A stretch of DNA of 64,000 nt from Mariniphaga sp041687255 (GTDB lineage Bacteria > Bacteroidota > Bacteroidia > Bacteroidales > Prolixibacteraceae): assembly GCA_041687255.1 (NCBI GenBank), contig JAWLCL010000002.1:1-64000 (forward strand), written 5' to 3'. The first letter of the stretch is position 1; the number at the start of each line of letters is the position of its first letter. The translations under genes and the position numbers were made by a program. The notes beneath the pieces were generated by a model, which was given only the letters and a program-made list of their open reading frames with translations, was not told the DNA's origin and did no database searches. Below, piece by piece: positions 45,873 to 54,188 of the stretch.

Positions 45873-46808
45873 TTACTCAACCAGGTTGTTTATCGCATCC
45901 CAGGTAGCTTTTGCCGAAGCATACGTTTTGAATGAATTGTCGCCGGCACCGTGGTTTTTGGTGTCGTCGGTTTCTTCAGTCGTTTTCGTATCTACAGCGC
46001 CCGGGCCTTTTTTCAAAGTCTCGATCTGAGCTTTCAGCTCCTCAATTTCAGTTTCCTTCTTCTGAAGGTCTGCGTTCAGTACTTCAACCGGTTTTTCATC
46101 GGTCGACAGGTCTTCCTTCTCCTTCTTTTCCGGTTCTTTAGCTTTTGGCTGAAATCCGAAAAATTTCTGGAACCAGTTGCGGGCATCATCTTCACTTTTG
46201 AATTTGAATTCTTCTTCTGGTTTCACTTCCGGAGTTTCTACCTTAGGCTCCAGTCCGAAATGATTTTTCATAAAAGCCTGAAGCTCTGCCTCCGACTTAA
46301 ATGTCAATTGTTTTTCGTCTTTCTTATCAGCCATATCAGTATTATTATTTAAAAATGGAACTTCAGTTTCATCAGTGGCTGAGAATAAGCGCACCGTGTT
46401 TTTGTTCGATGGGAGGTCAACGATCGAAGCCTCATACAATTCACATTTGGTAATCGTTGCCCTGGTCTGACCTTTCTCCAGGTCTTTCGGATCGGATGAA
46501 AATTCAACCGGATTGATTCCGGCAGAACAACCCCGAATAAGATCGTTCTCTACTTTCGATTTAATGAGCTGTGCAAATTTGTCGTTCTCATCAAATTTCG
46601 CATCCGCAAGCAACTTACCATCTTCCTTCCTGATGTTTTCCCAAATGCCAATAGGCAGAACCTGAGTAAAGTCCCACCCGTCATCCCGCCTGTGCATCCA
46701 CAGCATTACAGGATTCTTTTTGAAGCGTTCAAGATTAATCCCGCCGGTCAGTATTCGGTACCCGCGGTCGTTAATCGTTTCATCAGAAAGTATAAATGTT
46801 TTCGGCAT
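45873..46808 (-). CDS. Prohead protease fused to a scaffold-like C terminus
   Basis: 311 aa. Residues 1-150 resemble HK97-type (S78) prohead proteases: likely catalytic His39 (MLWMHRR) and Ser95 (RGCSAGINP), then TKCELYEASIVDLPSNKNT. Residues 155-311 are Lys/Glu-rich and coiled, as expected of a scaffold that is cleaved after assembly. First gene of the capsid unit, 27 bp after late promoter 1. Confidence 0.85.
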   Translation of the reverse strand: MPKTFILSDETINDRGYRILTGGINLERFKKNPVMLWMHRRDDGWDFTQVLPIGIWENIRKEDGKLLADAKFDENDKFAQLIKSKVENDLIRGCSAGINPVEFSSDPKDLEKGQTRATITKCELYEASIVDLPSNKNTVRLFSATDETEVPFLNNNTDMADKKDEKQLTFKSEAELQAFMKNHFGLEPKVETPEVKPEEEFKFKSEDDARNWFQKFFGFQPKAKEPEKKEKEDLSTDEKPVEVLNADLQKKETEIEELKAQIETLKKGPGAVDTKTTEETDDTKNHGAGDNSFKTYASAKATWDAINNLVE

Positions 46809-46834
46809 CGCATCAATACATTAATTGTATGATA

Positions 46835-46872
46835 CAATGCTACTACAGAAGGGGGCCGAAATAAAGGACTTG
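46835..46872 (-). promoter_or_regulatory. Late-type phage promoter 1 (capsid unit)
   Basis: Minus strand: TCCTTTA (TAAAGGA at 46862-46868), 19 bp, TAGCATTG (46835-46842). It overlaps the last codons of the gene at 46876 only in its upstream part. Confidence 0.72.
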
Positions 46873-46875
46873 AAT

Positions 46876-47256
46876 TTAATCTTCAGTGGCTGTCATTTCC
46901 GGGGCTTTGCGTGTGATGGAGCACCGGTAGCCGTTAAATGATCCCGGCTGACCATCGGCATGGCGCGAGGCATACAACCGCGCCGGGTAAGAATCATCAC
47001 CTGCCAGGTGCCGGGTGCCGTTTGCATCGGTAATCCGGAACTGGGCCTTACGGTCGGTAAGGTTAGAAATGATTTCATCCGTTCCCTGGTTAAGCTTTGC
47101 AATGTTGAAACCGGCTGAGAAAGAGTAAAGCATCCCGGCACCGGTTTTCTGTGGATCCTCGTTAAACTTCCCCGACTGCGGAATAACATCCAGTTGCGAA
47201 AAATTAACTTCCGGAAGGATCCGGTATTCTACTTTTGTAATAACTCCTGAATTCAT
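46876..47256 (-). CDS. Unknown protein upstream of the capsid unit
   Basis: 126 aa, beta-rich; RFRITDANGTRHLAG-like and GYRCSITRK-like segments suggest a small structural or decoration protein. No family recognised. It lies between the 173-aa gene and late promoter 1. Confidence 0.6.
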   Translation of the reverse strand: MNSGVITKVEYRILPEVNFSQLDVIPQSGKFNEDPQKTGAGMLYSFSAGFNIAKLNQGTDEIISNLTDRKAQFRITDANGTRHLAGDDSYPARLYASRHADGQPGSFNGYRCSITRKAPEMTATED

Positions 47257-47321
47257 GGCAAATGGTTAAATGATTGGTAATCGATTACCGGTACAAATCC
47301 GGCTTTTCTCTGAAATATTTT

Positions 47322-47843
47322 TTAATAAATTGGATCAGTGCACATTAATAGCTCATCAAAGGTTTTTTGTTCCAATTTTCGTCGCTCCCGGTAGTCGAAT
47401 TTCTTGATTGCATCGTAATTCACTGCATTTTTTCTCAAATTCAAACCCCGGAGCACAGCAACTATAATTTCATCCTGCGAGAACTTTTTCCGGTACCCGC
47501 GCTGGAAGAACTTAAACAGCCATTTATCCATCAACACATTTAAATCATCGTGGATCTGCTCTTCCCCCATCTTGCTGACCTTATAGAATCGGCATCTTAA
47601 AATATGGTGATTGTTTTTGGTGATGGGAAGGATAAACGTTACAGGGTTCGACATAAAGGGCCTGCGTTCCGGAAAATCAATGGGCATCACTTTTGAATAA
47701 ATGGCCTGCCCTTCACGTTTTCCGCGGTTAAGAAAAATTTCCTTCTGATCTTTTGGAGTTTTGAATGCCAGGCGAAGATATGCTTCCAGCACCGGATCCA
47801 GATTAATGGTGATTTGTGGTTTACTAGTTAAGTCGATGTTCAT
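47322..47843 (-). CDS. Unknown 173-aa protein, first gene after the repeat array
   Basis: Basic C-terminal half with YRKKFSQDEIIVAVLRGLNLRK-like helices that could bind DNA. Being first downstream of the TTTGTAAT array and ahead of all late units, it is a candidate late activator. No family recognised, so that role is inference. Confidence 0.6.
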   Translation of the reverse strand: MNIDLTSKPQITINLDPVLEAYLRLAFKTPKDQKEIFLNRGKREGQAIYSKVMPIDFPERRPFMSNPVTFILPITKNNHHILRCRFYKVSKMGEEQIHDDLNVLMDKWLFKFFQRGYRKKFSQDEIIVAVLRGLNLRKNAVNYDAIKKFDYRERRKLEQKTFDELLMCTDPIY

Positions 47844-48094
47844 AGAACTGGCTTTTTTTTAGCCAGTGCAACCTGGCATAAAAGTAATATTTTATGGGTA
47901 AATATAACTACACAAGCTTCTAAAAAATAGGCCACAATGTATCAACAGTTTTTTCCGTTGATTTTAGTCCAAAAACATGTAAAATAACTTATTGTTTAAT
48001 AGACCCAAAAAAAACCATACCCCCTTTTTTTTGTCAAAAATGGGCTAAAAGTTGTAATTTCCTGTTTTTGGCCTCTGTAACATTCTGGATATGA
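47844..48094. other. A/T-rich spacer left of the repeat array
   Basis: Homopolymer-rich sequence with T8 and A8 runs near 48009-48036 and no gene. With the array to its right it forms the largest non-coding block in the prophage. Confidence 0.5.
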
Positions 48095-48325
48095 AAAAAT
48101 TACAAATTACAGACTACTTTGTAATAAGTTTGTAATGCTCTGAAAATCAGCAATTACAAAATTAAAGTTGCTTTGTAATTTTTGTAATTCGGCCTATTAA
48201 AGTACTGAAAGACTTTTTTATCTTCTTTAGAATTACAAATTAAAAATAAGTTTGTAATTTCTTTGTAATCCTGTAAATCTCTGGTTTGTCGAACAATATA
48301 TATTAAATTACAGATTACAAATAAA
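48095..48325. repeat. Array of at least ten TTTGTAAT/ATTACAAA motifs
   Basis: The octamer or its complement occurs near 48098, 48119, 48129, 48153, 48171, 48181, 48232, 48250, 48262 and 48315, in both orientations, with a partial copy at 48307. It is the only dense repeat array in the prophage and lies at the boundary of early and late genes. It could be a replication origin with iterons or a binding array for a regulator. Confidence 0.75.
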
Positions 48326-48428
48326 TATTAAAAATTGGGGTTAAAGGGGGAAGGGGCAAAGGGTTGGCAACCAACTAATTTTTTAGTTATAGTATTTTGC
48401 CGGTGCCTGGAGGGTACACCTGCAGGCA

Positions 48429-48462
48429 TAAAAAAACCTCCCCCGGATGGATCCGGAAGAGG
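48429..48462 (-). terminator. Terminator ending the early region
   Basis: CCTCttCCGG-N6-CCGGggGAGG followed by TTTTTTT on the minus strand, about 150 bp past the last early gene. Confidence 0.8.
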
Positions 48463-48609
48463 AAGAATTAAAAGGTGTCTCCGCTGCGCTTCGACTATTG
48501 TTTTATCCCGCTATCGCGGGAGTGCTATTTGCTGCGTATGTCGCTTACAGTTGTATGGATGGGTAGTATGCCAGGGTATGATTTAAATACTGCACTGGTG
48601 GAGGGATAA

Positions 48610-48927
48610 CTACATAGGTTCCGACTGGCAATGGTGTTTGAAGCACGTTCCAAATTCATAGATGGGTTCAAAGCATCCTTTAATACCACAACGATCTTTT
48701 ACAATAAAACTTTCATCTTGTATCGTTGGCATTTGATCAGCGTTCTGTTGGAAGAGTGGAGAGGAAACAATCATGTGTATTTGTTCTTTTCCTAAATCTC
48801 CCTGGCAATGCGGACACTTTCGGTTCTCCAGTAGTTCAATTATTACTTGCCGCCGATCGGTTTCTCCGATGACCTGGGCAGGCTTTCCTTTCCATAATAA
48901 GTAATCGTTTAGCTTTGGATTTTTCAT
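48610..48927 (-). CDS. Small phage protein with Cys/His motifs
   Basis: 105 aa. CPHCQG at 38-43 plus several later Cys and His residues (DRCGIKGCFEP, FGTCFKHHC) suggest zinc binding. Last early gene. Function unknown. Confidence 0.6.
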   Translation of the reverse strand: MKNPKLNDYLLWKGKPAQVIGETDRRQVIIELLENRKCPHCQGDLGKEQIHMIVSSPLFQQNADQMPTIQDESFIVKDRCGIKGCFEPIYEFGTCFKHHCQSEPM

Positions 48928-48965
48928 GTTGCTTTTATTTCACGTTTGGTCAAAGTTGGTAGCTT

Positions 48966-49181
48966 TTAAGAAAAATCTATTTCATTATAAATCTTCCATT
49001 CTTCTTCTGTCATTGTTTCCGGGTTATTTCTTTCCCAAAATCCTGCAAGTGGTGTTCCTATTATCCTTCCGCAATTATTACAACGTGAATTTCCATCATC
49101 ATCTAATTCCGTTTTCAAACACAAACAACCAAATTCATTTTCCATTTTTCCCATAATAAAATATTTCAGCTTTTTGATCAA
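48966..49181 (-). CDS. Small zinc-ribbon-like protein
   Basis: 71 aa from 49181; a start at MENEF (49145) is also possible. CLCLKTE and CNNCGR give two Cys pairs of a zinc ribbon, followed by an acidic helix. Function unknown. Confidence 0.55.
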   Translation of the reverse strand: MIKKLKYFIMGKMENEFGCLCLKTELDDDGNSRCNNCGRIIGTPLAGFWERNNPETMTEEEWKIYNEIDFS

Positions 49182-49195
49182 GCTGTGTGGTTTCC

Positions 49196-49222
49196 GTAAG
49201 ACAGCCCCGAAAGGCCATCTTA
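49196..49222 (-). terminator. Hairpin after the Tad2-like gene
   Basis: GTAAGATGGCC-TTTC-GGGGCTGTCTTAC lies 11 bp past the stop at 49233 but lacks a T-tract, so it may stabilise the message rather than end it. Confidence 0.4.
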
Positions 49223-49232
49223 CAGTAATCTT

Positions 49233-49580
49233 TTAGTCAAGGATCATCCAGTCCTCAGAAAGCATGTCGGATTGAGAAGCCAGCCAACCATTCACGATCG
49301 TGCCATCGGCAGCTTTCATGCAAAGGTATGCCGTGAACTTAACAACGTCGTCTTTTTCCAAATCGAGTTCATTGCCATTGTCATCAACACAATCCTGATA
49401 ATAAAAGTCTTTTACGCTTTGTGGCAAAGATTTTATGTCCTTGGCAACAAATGCAACATGCAATTCATCGGCAGGGCGCATGAAAATAAACATGCCCTTT
49501 CCGTTCCATCCTTTTCTTGCTACCCTTTTGCCTTGCTTTAAAGCTTCAATAGCTTGTCCGAAATTTAAGTTTTCATTCAT
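49233..49580 (-). CDS. tad2: Tad2-like anti-Thoeris protein (DUF2829 family)
   Basis: 115 aa. The N terminus NFGQAIEALKQGKRVARKGW, followed by NGKGMFIF, is the signature of DUF2829/PF11195, now linked to Tad2. Tad2 proteins bind the Thoeris immune signal (a cyclic ADP-ribose isomer) and so block the NADase effector. The conserved C-terminal LASQSDMLSEDWMIL matches the family end. It is in the early region, where anti-defence genes are expected. The 20-30 aa insert compared with the shortest family members (CVDDNGNELDLEKDD) could affect ligand choice. Family call is firm; activity is inferred. Confidence 0.85.
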   Translation of the reverse strand: MNENLNFGQAIEALKQGKRVARKGWNGKGMFIFMRPADELHVAFVAKDIKSLPQSVKDFYYQDCVDDNGNELDLEKDDVVKFTAYLCMKAADGTIVNGWLASQSDMLSEDWMILD

Positions 49581-49646
49581 ATTGATTTTTGGGTTTTACA
49601 AAGCCCTCCCAAGGCTATATTTATTTTCGATCAATTCTTCCTATTC

Positions 49647-50852
49647 TTACTCAAATAAATTCATGAGCACAGAACCATCATGGTATATTTGATTAAAGCT
49701 TTCGGTGGCCACTGGTTCCTTTCCTGTCCACTTTTGTGGCCATATATTGTTTTCCCAGTGCCACCATATCCTTTCCAGTTCTTCATTATTAAGAATATCA
49801 ATCTTAGGCTTGTTCTGTAAGATGGCAAGCCGGTTAACTTCATCCTGGATATCCAATATTCTTTCTGAAAATTCCATTCGTGCTTCCATGGTTAATGGTC
49901 CAACCCGAAATGGATTTTTAGAATAGGATCCATTAGCATTCGTTTCACCATGCTTCCGGAGCCTGTATTTAAAGCTGCGCATTTCCCTGTACAAAGGGCG
50001 GAGCTTCTTGAGCGGTGCCAGGTAACTCCATTCGGAAGGATATTTATAGATTACAGCATCGAGGGCAGTATCGTTGTTTGCAAGCGGACATCCATTGCAC
50101 CCGGTGCGGGCATTGATTTCGTTTGCCTGATCGCCACCGTATGCCTGAGCCAACAATGTAGTGTCCCATCCTCCGTATTTCTTTTGTGGTGCAAATACCT
50201 GCAGCCAGTCCCACACATTGCACACCCGCCAATGAATGATGGGGGCGATGGTAGCAGTAATTTTATTATCAAGCGTGTTCATGTACCAGCCTTGCCCGCA
50301 TTCAGCGCCATTTTTTGAACAGGCCATCGATAGCCGGCCATCGCGGATCGCACTTTCGCCCATACGCACACCGGTAATGGTAAGAACCTTTTCATGCTTC
50401 GTTTCAAACTCTGCAGCTATAGCTTTCTGCATTGGAGCCACCTTTATTTGATTGGTGCACCATCGGAGTGTTTGGTTGTTTGGCGGAGGAACTCCACGGC
50501 CAAGCATGTAAACCATGTAGCGGTGATCTATGTCAGAGGTTACAACCTGAGTTCTTAACCAGGGCAAGTTCATTTCATTTACGTGCTTGAGCATGTTGTG
50601 AGCAGATATTGCCAGGGGAGGGAGCTCCATCCGTGTGTCGGCATACATAATTGTAAGGGATTCCGGTTGTTCTATTTGCCCTGAGAGTATCAGGTAAAGA
50701 ACCAAAGTCATTGTTGCAGTGGAATCCTTTCCCCCACTCCAGGCAATCACCCAATGTCGGTGGCTGTATGCATAGGCTTTTAACGATTGTATTGTTAGTT
50801 CCTGGCAATCGCCTACACTTATTTTTTCTATGCCAAATAAATTATCATTCAT
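49647..50852 (-). CDS. DndC/PAPS-reductase-like sulfurtransferase (orphan)
   Basis: 401 aa from MNDNLFG at 50852, chosen because the longer frame would overlap the upstream gene. PP-loop SGGKDST (39-45), YADTRMELPP, RWCTNQIKVAP, TGVRMGES, WRVCNVWDWL and a Cys pair in TGCNGCPL follow the order seen in DndC and PAPS reductases. DndC activates ATP and carries an Fe-S cluster in DNA phosphorothioation; PAPS reductases reduce sulfate. No dndA, D or E partner lies in the window. Role in the phage unknown; DNA or nucleotide modification is one possibility. Confidence 0.8.
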   Translation of the reverse strand: MNDNLFGIEKISVGDCQELTIQSLKAYAYSHRHWVIAWSGGKDSTATMTLVLYLILSGQIEQPESLTIMYADTRMELPPLAISAHNMLKHVNEMNLPWLRTQVVTSDIDHRYMVYMLGRGVPPPNNQTLRWCTNQIKVAPMQKAIAAEFETKHEKVLTITGVRMGESAIRDGRLSMACSKNGAECGQGWYMNTLDNKITATIAPIIHWRVCNVWDWLQVFAPQKKYGGWDTTLLAQAYGGDQANEINARTGCNGCPLANNDTALDAVIYKYPSEWSYLAPLKKLRPLYREMRSFKYRLRKHGETNANGSYSKNPFRVGPLTMEARMEFSERILDIQDEVNRLAILQNKPKIDILNNEELERIWWHWENNIWPQKWTGKEPVATESFNQIYHDGSVLMNLFE

Positions 50853-50862
50853 TATTTTAATT

Positions 50863-53847
50863 TTAAAATGGTAATCTCTCCTGTTCATCCTCCGTCAACT
50901 CATTCACATTCTCATCCACTTCCCCGGGCTTGGTGCTTATGTAAAAACATTCGGTTGTTGTGCCGTCAATGGTTTTAAGTATCCGCCGGTCCTCTGCAGC
51001 ATGCCTGCCGGTGCACAATGCAACCGGATTCAGTTCGTAACCGTAATACTCGCACCAGGCGGCAAGACTCTGCTTAAACTGTGGCGCTTTAAACTTATTC
51101 TGCTGGGCATTGGTAAGTGTTGCTGTGAAGTTCTTGAAGGCGGGATCCCGCGGTATCAACACATTGAAATAACCGGTGTCGGGCGGACTGAGTTCCGGAC
51201 GCGGATCCGGAGGGATGGTAAAGTAGGTATTGGCCCACTTAAAGAATTCTTCGTCCTTCGATACGCCCTTAATCATCAGGCGGCGCAATTGCCGTTTTTC
51301 AAGGTTGGCCATGGGCGGTTGTATCTTGAAGAAACGCATCTGCAACTGGATGCAATAAGCCATGAAGTTGAAAAACTTATTCCATTCCTCTTCTGTGAAT
51401 TCATCAAACAGCATCCGGCCAAACTTCGACAACGGCGACCTGCTCTCCCGGTAATCGTTGTACTTGGTTTTTTCATGGTAATAGTCAGAAACAGCGGCAT
51501 TCAGTATACGGGCAATTGTTGAGTTGTCGGTGTTCTGAAGTTCAAAGTTCGAGCTGATTATCATTTTACCCGATTCCGGATAGTCGAGGATCTGTTTTGA
51601 AATGTGCTTAGAGTTTACCTCCCGTTTGCCGGTTACCTGGGTGTAAAAGAAATTGAATTCGGCAAACTCATACAGGTCATCTACCTCAATAAAATTGTGG
51701 AACTTTGTAAACCCGTCATAAATGAATTCAGTCTTTTCAGTAATATCCTTCCGCCGGCCACCAATATAGAAGGAAGGACGGGTTTTGCTCATGGCCACCG
51801 TCACCAGCGACTTGCCCGACCGGCCTGATGACTGGCCAATGGCCGATATCTTCATGTCCTGCAGGAAACATAACCACGGCTTCCCGGGGTTCTTGTACTG
51901 GGCCGTCATATAACCAAGAATAAACATGATGTTCACCAGCAACAGGTCCTGCTCTTTCTTCTCTTCCTCAGTCAGCTCCTTCTTGTCCTCCAGTTCCTTT
52001 CTCCAGTGGATCCGGGCCAGGTCCTTCAGGAACCGCACCCAAATAAACTCTTCATCGTTAATGGTTACCTGGTACCGGTCAAGCTCCGGGTAATTGGCCA
52101 GTTCCACGTTTATATTTTCGCGCTGCTCTGTTGTTTTGGCCTCTTTTAGCTTCTGCAGCAGCTTATCGTATTCGGGTGTCGGGTGGATCTCAATTGGAGG
52201 CTTTTTCTCTAACCTGATGTTATTTGGAATCAGGTGCGATATCAGGGTGTCGTTTATTTCCAGTTCGCCCAGTATGTAATTCGGCACTTCTTCATGTTTC
52301 ACCTTCTCAATGCTATCCGGCGTTATCTTCAGGCTTCCATTACTAAAATGAAGCCATTCTAATCCCTTCTTGTGGTTAAAGAAGTTGAGCTCAATTTCCT
52401 TCAGCTCCTGCAGATTGTTTTCGCTTATCTGGTTGCTCGAGTTAATCTTATTTAAAATGGCAACTTCATCCAGCAGGTTCTTGCTCCGGATCCACTGCTT
52501 TGTAAACCGTTTCACAATCTTCTTTATTTGCTCCGGGTTAATCAGCTTCACCACTTTGCCTTCTATTTTGGCGTAACAATAGCCGGCTTTCCGGTGGTAT
52601 TTGCTGTCGGTCACGTAAAAGCCATTCGATTCCAGGAAGTAGTAAAAATTCTCCAGGTTAAGGTTATAGTTAACCACCGTTTTCCCCTTGCTCTGCTCTA
52701 TGCTCTTTGTCCAGAACTTCATAGGGAAGGCCCGGCGCTTCAGTACTCCAAACTGATGCTCCGTTTCATCCTGGTTATCTCCTGCAATGTTTATGAAATC
52801 CTTGATGTCCTTGCAGGGGTTTCCTCTCCAGTCGGTTTTAAGCCGCACCCACTCCGGAAGCTGGATGGTGAAAAGGTTCATGTGCTTGTGTGCAAACTTC
52901 ATTGCTTCAGCCCTGCCGGTATCATCCAGATCCATAAGCTGGTAATGGTTCTCACACATGTCATCCAGCTTCGTGAAATCCTTTCGCTTCATCTTAGCCG
53001 ATTCCGAATTCAGCCAATACACATGATACCCCAGGCTGGCCACGTTCAGGGCATCGCTTTCTCCACTGCAGCGGATCAGGTCTTTTATATGCGGTTGCTT
53101 ATGTTCGCCTTCATAGGCATACTGGCCATCTTCGGTAACAAATTCATTTTCCACATTCTCCAGCACATCCAGCCCGAAAATGTAATTGGTAGGTTTATCT
53201 CCCGCATAACTGAACCGGTACTTCTTTTCAGGCTCATGCGGTTTGTATATCTTCTGAAAGCTGCCGCAATCCATCACGAAAATCGGGTAATGCTCCGTTG
53301 CTGTAAAAATATGTACAATGTCCCTGCTGTATTTTTTCGAATAAGCGCACAGCTCATACTTCTCAACCGATTTTATATGAAATTTATCCAGCAGCTCAGC
53401 GGTTACATACCGGCCAATCGCCTGCAGGTCGTTTTCAGTTGGCTTTGGCTTGTAGGTGAAGTTATAGGCGCCTTTCTTATCCGTCGCCGTCACATCCCTC
53501 CAGCTGTAATCGGCAGCATAAACCGGTTTACTGAACCCGCTGCTTTCAACTTCGTGCCTGATTATAACTTCCTCAATGAAACGCAGTGCATCAATGTACA
53601 TCAGCCCCTCGCGGTGCATTACATAGGCAATCCCATTCAGGCTGTTTACTTCGCCCTGGTTACCAAAATCGGTAATGCGCCACTGCCCCTTAAAGTAACT
53701 GCAGCGGGCGCTGGCTGTTTTCTCGTCAGCTCGTTCTTTAAAGAAATGCTTCCTGTCGTGGAAATCAACTCCGTGGAAATAGTGTTTAAATATATCGAGG
53801 CCATCACTGGTGGCGTTTAAAATTTTATCCTGGTCAATGTACTTCAT
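50863..53847 (-). CDS. Primase-helicase: TOPRIM domain plus SF3/D5-like ATPase
   Basis: 994 aa. After an N-terminal region with a degenerate CHC2-like start (about 45-90) comes a TOPRIM fold: CSGESDALNVASLG (Glu263) and LMDLDDTGRA (Asp306, Asp308). The C-terminal ATPase has Walker A GQSSGRSGKS (671-680) and a Walker B-like HNFIEVDDL. It is the replication initiator-class enzyme of this phage, making primers and unwinding the fork. No DNA polymerase is encoded, so the host enzyme must be used. Confidence 0.88.
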   Translation of the reverse strand: MKYIDQDKILNATSDGLDIFKHYFHGVDFHDRKHFFKERADEKTASARCSYFKGQWRITDFGNQGEVNSLNGIAYVMHREGLMYIDALRFIEEVIIRHEVESSGFSKPVYAADYSWRDVTATDKKGAYNFTYKPKPTENDLQAIGRYVTAELLDKFHIKSVEKYELCAYSKKYSRDIVHIFTATEHYPIFVMDCGSFQKIYKPHEPEKKYRFSYAGDKPTNYIFGLDVLENVENEFVTEDGQYAYEGEHKQPHIKDLIRCSGESDALNVASLGYHVYWLNSESAKMKRKDFTKLDDMCENHYQLMDLDDTGRAEAMKFAHKHMNLFTIQLPEWVRLKTDWRGNPCKDIKDFINIAGDNQDETEHQFGVLKRRAFPMKFWTKSIEQSKGKTVVNYNLNLENFYYFLESNGFYVTDSKYHRKAGYCYAKIEGKVVKLINPEQIKKIVKRFTKQWIRSKNLLDEVAILNKINSSNQISENNLQELKEIELNFFNHKKGLEWLHFSNGSLKITPDSIEKVKHEEVPNYILGELEINDTLISHLIPNNIRLEKKPPIEIHPTPEYDKLLQKLKEAKTTEQRENINVELANYPELDRYQVTINDEEFIWVRFLKDLARIHWRKELEDKKELTEEEKKEQDLLLVNIMFILGYMTAQYKNPGKPWLCFLQDMKISAIGQSSGRSGKSLVTVAMSKTRPSFYIGGRRKDITEKTEFIYDGFTKFHNFIEVDDLYEFAEFNFFYTQVTGKREVNSKHISKQILDYPESGKMIISSNFELQNTDNSTIARILNAAVSDYYHEKTKYNDYRESRSPLSKFGRMLFDEFTEEEWNKFFNFMAYCIQLQMRFFKIQPPMANLEKRQLRRLMIKGVSKDEEFFKWANTYFTIPPDPRPELSPPDTGYFNVLIPRDPAFKNFTATLTNAQQNKFKAPQFKQSLAAWCEYYGYELNPVALCTGRHAAEDRRILKTIDGTTTECFYISTKPGEVDENVNELTEDEQERLPF

Positions 53848-53853
53848 AAATGG

Positions 53854-54177
53854 TTATAGTTTTTTCAGTAGGAGGAAATGGATCTTCTGTTTCTGCTCAA
53901 TTTCGGGGAATCGCTTCATAAGCACGCCAATAAGCTTTTTCGCCTCAATTCCATAAGCCAGCAGGCAAAACGAATTGCAGCCCTGCACGTTGGTAACCTT
54001 CATCACCCACACGTCCTGCAGCTCTGCTTTTACAACTGTATTTGTTTTCGGGTCCTTCAGCTCAAAAACCGGCTTTACGTAATCGGCGCTAAGCATATCC
54101 ACCGTTGGCTTAGCAACAGATGGCGGCTGTGCGATGATAAAATAAGGGTGGTCCGGAATGCCGTGGTTGATAGTCAT
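53854..54177 (-). CDS. Small early protein before the primase-helicase
   Basis: 107 aa; no domain recognised. Six bp upstream of the primase-helicase, so probably cotranscribed and used in replication. Contains two Cys (GCNSFC). Confidence 0.6.
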   Translation of the reverse strand: MTINHGIPDHPYFIIAQPPSVAKPTVDMLSADYVKPVFELKDPKTNTVVKAELQDVWVMKVTNVQGCNSFCLLAYGIEAKKLIGVLMKRFPEIEQKQKIHFLLLKKL

Positions 54178-54188
54178 AGGTTAAGGTT

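Noticed and set aside
48335..48586. 83-codon plus-strand frame in the gap beside the octamer array
   Set aside because: It crosses a strong minus-strand terminator, lies against the direction of all neighbours and shows no domain.
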